From NCBI RefSeq assembly GCF_000758665.1, contig NZ_CP009285.1, positions 310,001 to 374,000 of the forward strand: 64,000 nucleotides of DNA, given 5' to 3'. Under the pieces are notes generated by a model. The model worked only from the letters and a program-made list of their open reading frames with translations, was not told the origin of the DNA and did no database searches. The DNA is from Paenibacillus borealis. Lineage in GTDB: Bacteria; Bacillota; Bacilli; Paenibacillales; Paenibacillaceae. A program made the translations under genes and the position numbers. Numbering within the stretch: position 1 is the stretch's first letter; every line of letters begins with the position of its first letter. This document shows positions 1 through 8,970 of the stretch, piece after piece.

Positions 1-115
1 CCTCAATATCGCAGGCAGCTGCCAGATTGCGCAGCTCCTCCATGGCATAATCGAAGTTATTGTCATTCTGCAGCTGTACACCCACGATGACTGCTTTTTG
101 TTGTAAGGATTCCAT
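1..115 (-). CDS. hflX: GTPase HflX, N-terminal fragment (runs off the window)
   Basis: The visible 38 residues start MESLQQKAVIVGVQLQND and continue with an EELRNLAAACDIE-like segment, which matches the N-terminal domain of the ribosome-associated GTPase HflX (ribosome rescue/splitting under stress; family knowledge). The GTPase motifs lie outside the window. I chose the ATG at 115 because a GGAGG lies 11 nt upstream; an in-frame ATG at 133 is possible but has no visible ribosome binding site. A rho-independent terminator and a long non-coding stretch precede the gene. The identification rests on a short fragment, so it is probable rather than certain. Confidence 0.6.
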   Translation of the reverse strand, partial: MESLQQKAVIVGVQLQNDNNFDYAMEELRNLAAACDIE

Positions 116-149
116 ATATTGTTCAACCTCCATTGTTAAATTTGGGCAC

Positions 150-178
150 AAAAAAGCACAGGCAGTCTGCCTGTGCTT
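150..178 (-). terminator. Rho-independent terminator upstream of hflX
   Basis: A perfect 11-bp stem (154-164 with 168-178) with a 3-nt loop is followed on the minus strand by six T residues (A-run 150-155). It sits only about 35 nt before the hflX start, so it either ends the RNA encoded at about 180-622 or works as an attenuator for hflX. Confidence 0.75.
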
Positions 179-622
179 AAGGGATTATGAGGAACAACAG
201 AATAGGGTCCTGTAGAAACGTTACACCTGTAACGGCTCTGCAGCTATGGCACTCCCATAGATAATATGAAGCAAAGAACCGGCAGCAGATAGGGCGGAAT
301 AGTGCTCTATTCCAGCCATGCCGGGCTGCGGATCCTATATTCTCTATGGGGATGCAATTCCTAAAGGCATACGCGGCCGGGCGGAGCAACCTCGGTTCTC
401 CGTTCGATCTAAGAAACGTTACCTTCCCTTACAAGGATGGCAAAAGCCGTTTCTACTTATCCCGCGTATAGTTCAAGCTATGGGCTGCCTCTAAAAATGG
501 ATAGACCTATCCTGAGTCCTCTGCACAAGGCAGAGCTTTCGCGCTATGAAGCTGTAATTAGCCGCGTAAGTTACGAATCCGGATATAATCTATCACACTG
601 AGCCCTCCGTTCTAAAAAAGTT
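150..622 (-). ncRNA. Candidate structured RNA or long 5' leader of hflX
   Basis: About 470 nt between a good sigma-A promoter and a strong terminator, with no convincing open reading frame. On the minus strand it holds many short perfect hairpins: 519-535 (6-bp stem), 499-512 (6 bp), 412-418 with 448-454 (7 bp), 296-302 with 307-313 (7 bp), 244-249 with 255-260 (6 bp) and 219-224 with 229-234 (6 bp). I compared it from memory with RNase P RNA, tmRNA, 6S RNA, T-box, cobalamin, lysine and ydaO-type leaders and saw no signature motif. It could be a stand-alone RNA or an attenuated leader of hflX, a gene known in some Bacillota to be antibiotic-inducible by attenuation. Confidence 0.35.
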
Positions 623-628
623 AAGTTG

Positions 629-657
629 ATTTTAGCACAGCGGGTATGAAATGGCAA
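629..657 (-). promoter_or_regulatory. Sigma-A promoter for the RNA/leader upstream of hflX
   Basis: On the minus strand TTGCCA (652-657) and TAAAAT (629-634) are separated by exactly 17 nt. Transcription would begin near 622 and run toward the terminator at 150-178. Confidence 0.6.
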
Positions 658-779
658 CTGCGCCCAGTTACGGAAGCACCTGATGGCTGTGGAATGCCCC
701 CCGCTGTCAATAAACCAGAAACTTCTAATCTGCTCGGCATATGATATATGAAATAGCTTTAATAGGAGGGTGATCAGCT

Positions 780-1574
780 GTGCCCGTATTGACAACCAAC
801 ATGTTAACAAAGAACCCTACCTTGGGAGCAGGGCCTATCAGTCAAGCTGTCGTAAAGGTAGTGAACAATGGAACCTCCAGAGGAGTGGTCTACTTAACCG
901 GGCTTAATAACGATGTAAGTCCGGCGACTCTGTTCGCCCAGGAACTGTTTGAGTTGAATTACAGGGAAGTCGTAACCAAAACCTATAATGTTACACAGAA
1001 TTTTTTTCAATTCAATGTAGTGTACTCCCAGGAGCAGGTCCGTGTACGGGTGTTCCTGATTGACAGCAGCGGGGTCTGGATTCCCGTTCCGATGCAGCCG
1101 ATTGCTGTAAGCCGGATCACTTCGGAATTCCGTGACAATATAGCTGTTACTGATAGCGATTTCGCAGCCATCAGCTTCCGGAGAAGCCCCACGGTGACTA
1201 TTCCCGAAGCGGTGACTGCCGAGATCAAAGCGGATGGACTGGGAATTCTGGCCTCCACTCCCATCCGCTATAAAGTGATCGCCGGCGGAAGCGTCAACGG
1301 AGCCTTTGTGAACTATCCTACGCCGACTACAGCTATTCCCATCACTGAAACTGCGCTGCAAGTGAACTATACATGTACAGCAGTCACTGGCGGAAGGGTC
1401 ATCACTCAAGGAATCGGCTCCGGCATAGCCGGTGCGTACCAGAATGTTGCCGTGAATCTGGTGAATCAGCAGCTGCTCTACGACATGCAGCAGGAGCCCA
1501 TTACGCTGGTGGTAAGTTCCCTCGCGGGAGAGGACAATCTGGCTGCTACTTTTAGAATGTCGGAGCAGTGGTAA
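780..1574 (+). CDS. Hypothetical beta-rich protein, 264 aa
   Basis: I do not recognise a family. The start is GTG at 780 with a GGAGG ribosome binding site about 10 nt upstream. The sequence is rich in Val, Ile, Thr, Asn and Ala with alternating hydrophobic/polar residues, has almost no Lys-rich stretches and a single Cys, and no signal peptide or transmembrane segment. This pattern suggests an all-beta extracellular or spore-surface type protein, but that is inference only. It is divergent from the RNA/leader at 150-622 and ends 6 bp from the convergent SNF2 helicase gene, with no obvious terminator between them. Confidence 0.7.
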   Translation: MPVLTTNMLTKNPTLGAGPISQAVVKVVNNGTSRGVVYLTGLNNDVSPATLFAQELFELNYREVVTKTYNVTQNFFQFNVVYSQEQVRVRVFLIDSSGVWIPVPMQPIAVSRITSEFRDNIAVTDSDFAAISFRRSPTVTIPEAVTAEIKADGLGILASTPIRYKVIAGGSVNGAFVNYPTPTTAIPITETALQVNYTCTAVTGGRVITQGIGSGIAGAYQNVAVNLVNQQLLYDMQQEPITLVVSSLAGEDNLAATFRMSEQW

Positions 1575-1580
1575 AATCCG

Positions 1581-4500
1581 TTACCCCACCCATTCCCTCC
1601 GCAGTGTGAACAAATCCTTCAGCGCGTCCGTAGACAGCTCGGTGATCCAGCCTTCGGAGCCGGAGATTACATCATCGCTGAGCTGCTGCTTGCTCTCCAG
1701 CATCTCGTCAATCTTCTCCTCCAGCGTGCCGAGTGAGATGAACTTATGCACCTGTACGTCCCGGGTCTGGCCCATGCGGTAGGCGCGGTCGGTAGCCTGG
1801 TTCTCCACCGCCGGATTCCACCAGCGGTCGAAGTGGAATACATGATTGGCGGCGGTCAGATTGAGGCCGACACCGCCCGCTTTGAGCGAGAGGATAAATA
1901 CATTCGGCTGATCGGAAGGCTGGTACCCGGCGGCAGATGCGGCTTCGCCCGCAGGCAGCGCGGGAGCCTGGAACCGCTCAATCATGCGGTCGCGGGTGCT
2001 CTTCGGGGTGCTGCCGTTCAGATACAGCACCGGTTCCTGCAGCTCCTGCTGGAGCACAGCCTGCAGCATCTTGCCCATGCCGACGTACTGGGTGAAGATC
2101 AGGCAGCGTTCATTCTCTTCGCGCAGCTCGCGGACCATGGCCAGCAGCCGTTCCAGCTTCGCAGACCGTTCAATCAAGGCGCCGGTATCCAGAACGCCTC
2201 CGGCCTCCGGCTCGGGCAGCGCCTCTTTGGTCAGCAGCATTGGATGGTCGCAGAGCTGCTTAAGGCTGGTTAAGGCGGCCAGAATGGCTCCCTTGCGTTC
2301 AATGCCCTCCAGCTTCTGCATCCGTTCGAGCAGGCTGTTCACGTTCTGGTCGTAGAGCGCCGCCTGCTCTGCTGTCAGATTAATGTAGGTTTTCATTTCA
2401 TTCTTATCCGGAAGATCGAGCTGAATGGCCGGGTCCTTCTTCTTGCGGCGCAGCATGAACGGCTTGACCAGCCGCTGCAAATCTGCGGTCTTTTCGGCAT
2501 TCCGCTCTTTCTCAATGGCGTTAGCGAACCGGTCCTGGAACCCTTTCGGAGTGCCGAGATAACCCGGTGTGATGAAATCGTAGATCGACCACAGCTCGGA
2601 CAGCCTGTTCTCAATCGGTGTCCCCGTCAAGGCGATCCGGTGCAGTGCCGGGAAGCTGCGCACAGCAGCCGATTGCTTCGTTCCGGCGTTCTTGATATTC
2701 TGCGCTTCATCGAGGCACACAGCCGCCCAGGTGAACTGCTTCAGCAGCTCCTGGTCCAGCGCTGCCGTAGCGTAAGAGGTTAAGACTACATCCGCCTGGG
2801 AAGCTGCGCCGTAGAAATATCCGGCATCCAGCCGTCTGCTTCCATAATGAAGCATCACGTTCAGGGAAGGGGCGAAACGCTGCAGCTCCTTCTGCCAGTT
2901 GCCGAGCACCGAGGTCGGGCAGATGATCAGCGAAGGCCAGCCGGCCGGCTCTGTCTGCCGCCGGGCAACCGGTGCGCCGGAAGCTTCCGCTTCTGCCTCC
3001 TGCTCCTTCATGTGGAGCAGGTAGGAGATCAGCTGCACGGTCTTGCCGAGTCCCATATCATCGGCCAGACAGGCGCCGAGGCCGAAGCGGCGCAGGAATA
3101 CCAGCCAGGCATAGCCTTCATGCTGGTAGCTGCGAAGCTCGGCATGCAGGCCGGCCGGAACCTCCGGCTTCGGCCACTGGCTGCGCTGTCCGAGCTGGCC
3201 GATGATTCCGACCAGATGCTCGTTCAGCTCGACCTCCAGCCGGACGCGGGCTGCTTCCTCCTCGGCGCGCTGCGCTTCTGCCTCCTCCGCGTCCGCGTCT
3301 GCACCGCTGTTCAGCAGGTGCAGCTGCAGTACATCCTGGAAGGACAAGCCCTGCGACTTGTCCATCCCGGCCATGGCCCGCTGAATCTGCGCCAGCAGCG
3401 CAGGGTCCAGCGGTATCCACTTGCCGCGGAACTGGACGAGGCGTTCCCCGCGTGCAACGAGGTCGGCGAACTCCGCCTCGGACAGATCGGCGTCGCCGAT
3501 GGAAATGCGCCAGTCGAAGTCGACGAGCGCATCGAGGCCGAACAGCGACTGCGCGCGGCTGCCCTCGGCGGTGCCGGAGCTGATCTTCGCGCGCAGGCGG
3601 GGCTTCCTGCGGCTGGCGGCTTCCCACCACGCCGGCAGCAGCACCTGCCAGCCGGCCTCCAGCAGGAGCCGGCTGTCCACGGTCAGGAACCGCCACGCGA
3701 CCGCGTCGCTAAGCGGTTCAGCCAGCACATCGGCGCCGCGCCCGATGTGCTCCGGAAGGCTGTCACGCAGCCGTGACAGCCACCCGGCCGCGCGCTCGTG
3801 GACATGTTCTGTCCACGATGCGGGCCACAGGCCATGCGGCTCGCCGTCCCCGGTGAGCCGCAGCGGCACAAGCGCGGACTCGTCGCGCTTGTCCTGCAGG
3901 AGCAGCTGGAGCCGCCAGTGCGGCAGCTCTTCGTCCGGTTCAAGCAGCTGCAGCACCGGCCGGAACGGCGCGGTGTCTGCCTTCCAGCCGATGGACATCA
4001 GCCAGCTGTCTTCGTCCATACCGGCCGCACTGCTCGGGCTCGCGCTGAACAGCAGCGGGAACTCACTGCGCAGGTCACCGGCTTCCGCGTCGGTGCCGTA
4101 ATAGCGCTGGAAGACCGCCGCAGAGAAGGCGGCCTGCAGACCTTCGGTGAACCCGCTGCGTCCCTCAAGACTATGCAGCGCCGCCGCATCGTCCCAGTTG
4201 GCTTCGGCGGCTTCAGCCAGCCGCTTCTCCTCCCAGGCCCAGCGGAGCTGGCCCTCCCGGTAGGCGGAGAAGCTGGGGGCATACTGTTTATTCTCCAGCA
4301 TACCAGCCAGCAGCGGGGCCAGCCGCTTCAAGAGCTGGGCATCGCCCTGCCAGCTCCAGCCGACATGCCGGAGCAGCCGCAGGCTGGCGAAGAACGGAAT
4401 CACCTGCTCGGCAGGAAGCACCACAAGCTCGACCTCATCCGCCTTCGAAATAGTAAGCTCCGTTCCATAGAAGGATTCTTCATGCCAGGCGAACAGCATT

Positions 4501-4616
4501 TGCTTCAGCTGGACGCCGGGTACATAATCATCCCGGTCATCTACGCCGTAGATCAGCGCGTCGCCGTACTGGCTTAAGGCGAGCTGAACGGTAATATTGC
4601 GCATCATTGTGTTCAT
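1581..4616 (-). CDS. SNF2-family DEAD/DEAH helicase (YwqA-like), 1011 aa
   Basis: Large SWI2/SNF2 ATPase that would translocate on double-stranded DNA or remodel transcription/repair complexes. The N-terminal half (about 1-500) is the divergent bacterial SNF2-associated region. The ATPase core follows with LADDMGLGKT (Walker A, near residue 522), LDEAQN (motif II, near 636) and LTGTPIENRLSELWS (motif III). The C-terminal lobe carries GGVGLNLTAANHVFHFDRWW and the motif VI segment NQATDRAYRMGQ near 930-950. The ATG at 4616 overlaps the TGA of the upstream SWIM gene by ATGA, showing translational coupling; a longer in-frame extension to 4931 would run deep into that gene and is rejected. B. subtilis has the same pairing (ywqA-ywqB). 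Confidence 0.9.
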   Translation of the reverse strand: MNTMMRNITVQLALSQYGDALIYGVDDRDDYVPGVQLKQMLFAWHEESFYGTELTISKADEVELVVLPAEQVIPFFASLRLLRHVGWSWQGDAQLLKRLAPLLAGMLENKQYAPSFSAYREGQLRWAWEEKRLAEAAEANWDDAAALHSLEGRSGFTEGLQAAFSAAVFQRYYGTDAEAGDLRSEFPLLFSASPSSAAGMDEDSWLMSIGWKADTAPFRPVLQLLEPDEELPHWRLQLLLQDKRDESALVPLRLTGDGEPHGLWPASWTEHVHERAAGWLSRLRDSLPEHIGRGADVLAEPLSDAVAWRFLTVDSRLLLEAGWQVLLPAWWEAASRRKPRLRAKISSGTAEGSRAQSLFGLDALVDFDWRISIGDADLSEAEFADLVARGERLVQFRGKWIPLDPALLAQIQRAMAGMDKSQGLSFQDVLQLHLLNSGADADAEEAEAQRAEEEAARVRLEVELNEHLVGIIGQLGQRSQWPKPEVPAGLHAELRSYQHEGYAWLVFLRRFGLGACLADDMGLGKTVQLISYLLHMKEQEAEAEASGAPVARRQTEPAGWPSLIICPTSVLGNWQKELQRFAPSLNVMLHYGSRRLDAGYFYGAASQADVVLTSYATAALDQELLKQFTWAAVCLDEAQNIKNAGTKQSAAVRSFPALHRIALTGTPIENRLSELWSIYDFITPGYLGTPKGFQDRFANAIEKERNAEKTADLQRLVKPFMLRRKKKDPAIQLDLPDKNEMKTYINLTAEQAALYDQNVNSLLERMQKLEGIERKGAILAALTSLKQLCDHPMLLTKEALPEPEAGGVLDTGALIERSAKLERLLAMVRELREENERCLIFTQYVGMGKMLQAVLQQELQEPVLYLNGSTPKSTRDRMIERFQAPALPAGEAASAAGYQPSDQPNVFILSLKAGGVGLNLTAANHVFHFDRWWNPAVENQATDRAYRMGQTRDVQVHKFISLGTLEEKIDEMLESKQQLSDDVISGSEGWITELSTDALKDLFTLRREWVG

Positions 4617-6250
4617 GGAATCAGTTTTCCTTTCCGCAGTTCCTCCTGAAGAGCGCGCAGCCGGCTGTGCCGGTCCGTGAAGGCTTCGAGGAATTCCTCC
4701 CAGCGAGCTTCGCGTTTCAGCTTCTTGTACAGCTTGGCCAAACGTTTCAGCAGCTTCACCGCTGCTTTGTAGCTGTGCCGGTTCTTGTCCAGCACGAATC
4801 GTTCCACAGCCTGATGATAGAACGGCAGGAGCAGCTCCGGCGCATTCTTCTCCACCGGCTGCAGGTCGCTGACCCGGAAGTCGGCAGGCTGCCGCCCGGC
4901 CGACAGCTGCATATCCATCCATTCCGGCCATCTCCCGTAGGTCAGCAGCTGCTCTTCATAAATCTCGCGCGACAGCGGCAGCATACCGGCGAGTGTATCC
5001 CACATCTGCGGCTCGGCTTCGGGTTGATGACGGACCGCTTCATCCCAGTACCCGGCGTACTCCTGCAGATTATACAGCCGGCTGCTGAGCAGCGGGCCAA
5101 TCTCTGCCAGCCATGCCGTGAGGCGTGTCCACTGCCGGGCTTCGGCCAGCGGGGGCAGGAAGCTTATCAGTTCCTCCGGGTGAAGTCCGGGGCGCTCAGC
5201 AGCTGCGTGCAGCTGTTCCATGGCGGCAGCATCATCCTGCAGATAATAATACATCCGGCTCTCGGCCAGCAGACGGGCATGGCGGGAAGCATTGGTACTT
5301 AAGTCGCTTCCAGCCTGACGCAGGTGCTCCAGCTCTTCGGCATACAGCTCCGGCCCGCTTAGATTCGGCGTAATCCAATGGGTCCACAACAGGGTATAAC
5401 AGTAAGAGAAATAGGGCTGATCCCGCGAACGGTCGCGGGCTTCCGTCAGCATCTCACCCCGCAGATAAGCGATTGTATCGTAAACTCTGGGCCATTCTTC
5501 AGGGGACTCCGCCAGCGGCAGGCTTTTCTTCATCATGTCCGTGATATGCTTCTGCAGCTCAGAAATCGCAATCGAGGTATAGTAGCCTACAGAGTAGCCG
5601 AGTGAGGAGAGGTTCGCCGCAAGCGGCTGTCCTCCAGGCTTAACTAAGCTTTCCAGCACACAGAGATGAGTATGAAGCTTGAACAGCTGGGCGGCAGCGG
5701 GAGACAGCTTGGGGCGGACCCCGGAGATGGCGGCCAGCGCCCGGTCGGCATACTGCGGATTTCGCACGGTATGGGCCAGGGGCTCTATAAGGAGTGCCAT
5801 ATATTCACGCCACTGCTGCACAGTGGCCTCTGGAATAAGCGCCTCAAGCTTCTTCAGCTGTTCCCCCCGCCGTCCCGGAACGCCTTGAGCAGGAGCAGAG
5901 GGGATCTTGGGTATGTGCACAAGTGCCTTGGCATTGGCGATCGAATGTACAGGTTTGCCCTGAAGCTCCGCATAGTTCATCAGTACAGCGGCCATATGCT
6001 TGCACAGGCCGGATACGGGACAATCACAGTGGCTCTCGGGCAGATTGTCCAGCTCAACCGAAACGGCATAATCCTCCCTGCCCTCAACCAGCGACATGAT
6101 TCTCTGCTGCGTAATCATCCTGAAAGCCTGGACACGCTTCTGCTTATAATATTGAAACCCCCGCTTAAGGGTTAGATCATCGAAATAATGGGCCACATCC
6201 GAGATGAGTTTGTCCCATCCGGCATCATCCATGGCATAATTTGGCTGCAT
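4613..6250 (-). CDS. SWIM zinc-finger protein (YwqB-like), 545 aa
   Basis: The SWIM finger is visible as Cys75-x-Cys77-x5-Cys83-x-His85 in SHCDCPVSGLCKH, a zinc-binding module expected to contact DNA or protein. The rest is helical, with repeated Leu/Ala/Trp pairs resembling TPR-like or scaffold helices. The start at 6250 has an AGGAGA ribosome binding site 9 nt upstream. The stop overlaps the start of the SNF2 gene, so the two products are probably made in step and act as a complex (inference; family pairing is known). A candidate -10 box TATAAT lies on the minus strand at 6343-6348 with no good -35. Confidence 0.85.
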   Translation of the reverse strand: MQPNYAMDDAGWDKLISDVAHYFDDLTLKRGFQYYKQKRVQAFRMITQQRIMSLVEGREDYAVSVELDNLPESHCDCPVSGLCKHMAAVLMNYAELQGKPVHSIANAKALVHIPKIPSAPAQGVPGRRGEQLKKLEALIPEATVQQWREYMALLIEPLAHTVRNPQYADRALAAISGVRPKLSPAAAQLFKLHTHLCVLESLVKPGGQPLAANLSSLGYSVGYYTSIAISELQKHITDMMKKSLPLAESPEEWPRVYDTIAYLRGEMLTEARDRSRDQPYFSYCYTLLWTHWITPNLSGPELYAEELEHLRQAGSDLSTNASRHARLLAESRMYYYLQDDAAAMEQLHAAAERPGLHPEELISFLPPLAEARQWTRLTAWLAEIGPLLSSRLYNLQEYAGYWDEAVRHQPEAEPQMWDTLAGMLPLSREIYEEQLLTYGRWPEWMDMQLSAGRQPADFRVSDLQPVEKNAPELLLPFYHQAVERFVLDKNRHSYKAAVKLLKRLAKLYKKLKREARWEEFLEAFTDRHSRLRALQEELRKGKLIP

Positions 6251-6481
6251 CGCTATCGTTCTCCTGTAGCAGATTGGTGTTGAAACAGTACCGCCCCTGC
6301 AAACAGGACGGCAGCGTCGTTTCGGATTGAATCATTCCTTTCATTATATCATTTCTGCGTATTTTATCCGTAAATGCTTAAAATCTTAAAGGGTATGACA
6401 TGCTCCATATTGAAGTATAGGTGAACATGCTACTCTAAGGTCTGGACCAAGAGAGAACGCTGGAAGGATGAAGCTAAGGAA

Positions 6482-8800
6482 ATGCTGCGATTTAAATTGA
6501 AATATCTGCTGAACAACAAACAAAACCGGCTCATTCTGATGCTGACGGCAGGAGTATCACTTCTGATCACTTTGATCGGGCTGTTCTCCTATAGAGAGTA
6601 CCGCAACGCACTGGATACCGAGCTCAATACACCGAATGTTGAATTGCTGCAGATTAACGTGGATGTGACGAACCGGGCCTTCCGCGAATCCGATAACAAA
6701 GCGGTCGATTTATCCTTTCACCCGGCCGTACTGAAATATATAGAAGCCGCTACCGGGGACAATGCCCGTATTGCTGCAGAGCCGCAGGAGTATCTCAAGA
6801 CGCTGGCGACAGAGCCGGATGTGCATGCCATCAGCGTGATCAAGTTCAAGGATCATTCCGTCCTCTCCAGCGGCTACGGCTACGTATCTTCCTGGGAGAA
6901 TGCGCCGGAGCATGCCTGGGAGTCCTGGATCGGGGAGATTAAGGAGAAGCCGCTTCTGATCAAAAGAAGGCTGTACACCGGCACCGACTCCCGTCTCAGT
7001 GAAACAGAGCTGCTGTCTTTGGCCCGTCCGGTTGTGGAGAACGGGGAAGTGACCGGCGCGGTGCTGATCGATCTCGATTACGATATGCTTTTCTCCAAAA
7101 TGTATACCCATCTCTCGAACTATCAGCTGGTGTACAACCTGGAGGGGGAACTGATCTATCCCAAGCTGAACCTTCCGTTCCCGCTGGCGGACATGCAGAA
7201 TGTACTGAAGGATATTGATGTCAGCCCGTTCGCCCATGTGCGGATCGGCGGTCAGGCCTATATGGCTAATCAGACCTTCTCCAATGTGACCGGCTGGCGG
7301 CTGATTTCGCTGGTGCCGATGGAGCAGCTGCTGAAGAATGTGAAGATCGCGCGCAATATGATGCTGATGCTGTCCCTGATCTCGATCGCCGTAGGTCTAT
7401 CCGCTATTTATTATTATAATTTTGCGGCCTTCCGGCCGCTCAAGCGGATTAATAAGCTGCTGCTTCCCGAACAGAAGGCGGCCGGGCAAGGCGGTCTGTA
7501 TGATCTGGAGCCGGTTATCGGCAAGCTGGTCGGTGACTTCCAGAGCAAATCGCTGGTTGCGGACTGGAGCCTGCCGGAGCTGCGTTCCAAGTTCGTGCAG
7601 GATCTGATTACCCGGAGCATCGGTACCCAGGAGACGCAGACGAAATTTGAACATTATTTTGGCGGCTGGACGGAAGGTCCGTTCGAGACGCTCGCCTTGT
7701 CTATTGACCGTCATACCCAATGGGCGGCGGGGTTCATAGAAGAAGATCAGCTGCTGCTTAAGTACGCAATGATCAACATTGTGCACGAATACTTCGAAGC
7801 TTCGTGGCGGTCCGTCATCGCTGCACCGCAGAAGGACAGTCTGGTCATCCTGCTGCAGGCGAAGAGCCGCGAAGAGAAGCCGTTATATACAGATGCCCGT
7901 AAGCTGGCCGATCTTATTCTTGAAGTGCTGAACATATCCGTGTCCATTGGCATCGGCGAGCAGGCCGGAGCGATTGCCCAGGTGCCCCGTTCCTATTCAG
8001 AGGCACAGCTGGCTCTATCCTACCGGTTATATGAAGGTTATGCCCATGTCCGTGTGTATTCGCATGCGGAGAACAAATATGAAGAGAGCAGCGGGTCGGC
8101 TGACGAAGCCTGGAAGCAGGAAATGCTGAGTGCCCTGAAGTCTTCGGATGCCCGGGCTGCGCAGGAGTGGATCCGCAGATGGTCGGCCGAGACCCGCAAG
8201 AAAGGAATTCAGCCGCAAAAAGTATTCCGCACCGTCGATGACCTGCTGGAGGAAATTCTGCATATAGCAGCGGCCGGGGGATACCCGCTGCCTGCCGAGC
8301 TGGCTGACTACACCTGGCATCAGGTGTCGACGATGGAGCTTCAAGAGATTGAAGACATGCTATGCAGCATTGCTGTTCATATGGCCGGTGCGTTCGGAGC
8401 GCACCGGCAATCGAAGGAATTCCTGCTTGTCCAGAATCTGATCAAATATATGGAAGAGAATCTGCAGTTCAATATCGGGCTGCAGGATATCGCCTCCCAT
8501 GTGAATATGGGGGTGTCCTCGGTGAGTACGATCTTCAAGGAAGAGACCGGAACAACCGTGTATGACTATCTGACCAACCTCAGAATTGATAAAGCCTGTG
8601 AATTGCTGCAGGACAGCACTCTGCGGATCGCCGATATTGCGCTGCAGGTCGGTTACCAGAATGAGAACAGCTTCATCCGTGTATTCCGCAAGATTAAATC
8701 GACGACACCGGGCAAGTTCCGGGAGAATAGCAAATCTTCCAAAGAGTATGCAGATCAGCCAAAACCGCGCCATTCCGGCGTTTCTGAGGATTCCGAATAA
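6482..8800 (+). CDS. Membrane-anchored AraC-family regulator with extracellular sensor, 772 aa
   Basis: One-component regulator typical of Paenibacillus and similar in plan to B. subtilis YesS/YtdP. A short cytoplasmic N-terminus leads to a first transmembrane helix (about 17-37), an extracellular Cache-like sensor (about 40-285), a second helix (about 295-315), a long intracellular linker, and a C-terminal two-helix-turn-helix AraC DNA-binding domain (about 650-750; IADIALQVGYQNENSFIRVFRK). Such proteins usually sense an extracellular sugar and activate the adjacent transport or degradation genes. Here the neighbours are an orphan TctC-type binding protein and a KdgT permease, so a pectin- or uronate-derived signal is plausible. 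The ribosome binding site is weak, so the start is less certain. Confidence 0.88.
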   Translation: MLRFKLKYLLNNKQNRLILMLTAGVSLLITLIGLFSYREYRNALDTELNTPNVELLQINVDVTNRAFRESDNKAVDLSFHPAVLKYIEAATGDNARIAAEPQEYLKTLATEPDVHAISVIKFKDHSVLSSGYGYVSSWENAPEHAWESWIGEIKEKPLLIKRRLYTGTDSRLSETELLSLARPVVENGEVTGAVLIDLDYDMLFSKMYTHLSNYQLVYNLEGELIYPKLNLPFPLADMQNVLKDIDVSPFAHVRIGGQAYMANQTFSNVTGWRLISLVPMEQLLKNVKIARNMMLMLSLISIAVGLSAIYYYNFAAFRPLKRINKLLLPEQKAAGQGGLYDLEPVIGKLVGDFQSKSLVADWSLPELRSKFVQDLITRSIGTQETQTKFEHYFGGWTEGPFETLALSIDRHTQWAAGFIEEDQLLLKYAMINIVHEYFEASWRSVIAAPQKDSLVILLQAKSREEKPLYTDARKLADLILEVLNISVSIGIGEQAGAIAQVPRSYSEAQLALSYRLYEGYAHVRVYSHAENKYEESSGSADEAWKQEMLSALKSSDARAAQEWIRRWSAETRKKGIQPQKVFRTVDDLLEEILHIAAAGGYPLPAELADYTWHQVSTMELQEIEDMLCSIAVHMAGAFGAHRQSKEFLLVQNLIKYMEENLQFNIGLQDIASHVNMGVSSVSTIFKEETGTTVYDYLTNLRIDKACELLQDSTLRIADIALQVGYQNENSFIRVFRKIKSTTPGKFRENSKSSKEYADQPKPRHSGVSEDSE

Positions 8801-8819
8801 GATTATACGATTGAAGGAA

Positions 8820-8904
8820 CACCCCCGAATGCGATAAAGTTCTATTTGAGAAAACTTTCACAGCTTCCCGGAAGGGCGGCTGATGCTCAGAGAATTCGGG
8901 GGTG
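8820..8904 (+). repeat. Inverted repeat in the leader of the TctC-type gene
   Basis: Two perfect 11-bp inverted arms, CACCCCCGAAT (8820-8830) and its complement (8894-8904), enclose about 63 nt that contains a smaller CTTCCCGGAAG dyad. No T-run follows, so it is not a simple terminator. It could be a leader structure or an operator pair; function unknown. Confidence 0.4.
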
Positions 8905-8970
8905 AAGCAGCGGGCGCAGGGCCAGCGTAAGAGTCAGCGGCTGCGCGATTACTGTTAACAGAGAAGAGGG

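Noticed and set aside
177..389. Minus-strand 70-codon reading frame upstream of hflX
   Set aside because: Cys/Arg-rich composition, no ribosome binding site, and it lies inside the hairpin-rich stretch; better explained as non-coding.
150..622. RNase P RNA, tmRNA, 6S RNA, T-box or cobalamin riboswitch
   Set aside because: Signature stretches such as GAGGAAAGUCC, the T-box NNUGGNACCGCG, the tmRNA tag frame or the B12 box were not found on either strand.
571..810. Minus-strand 79-codon frame spanning the promoter and the start of the gene at 780
   Set aside because: It would cover the consensus promoter and the neighbouring start; no ribosome binding site.
4617..4931. N-terminal extension of the SNF2 helicase
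   Set aside because: It lies entirely within the coding sequence of the SWIM gene and reads as Ala/Gly/Arg-rich shadow protein.
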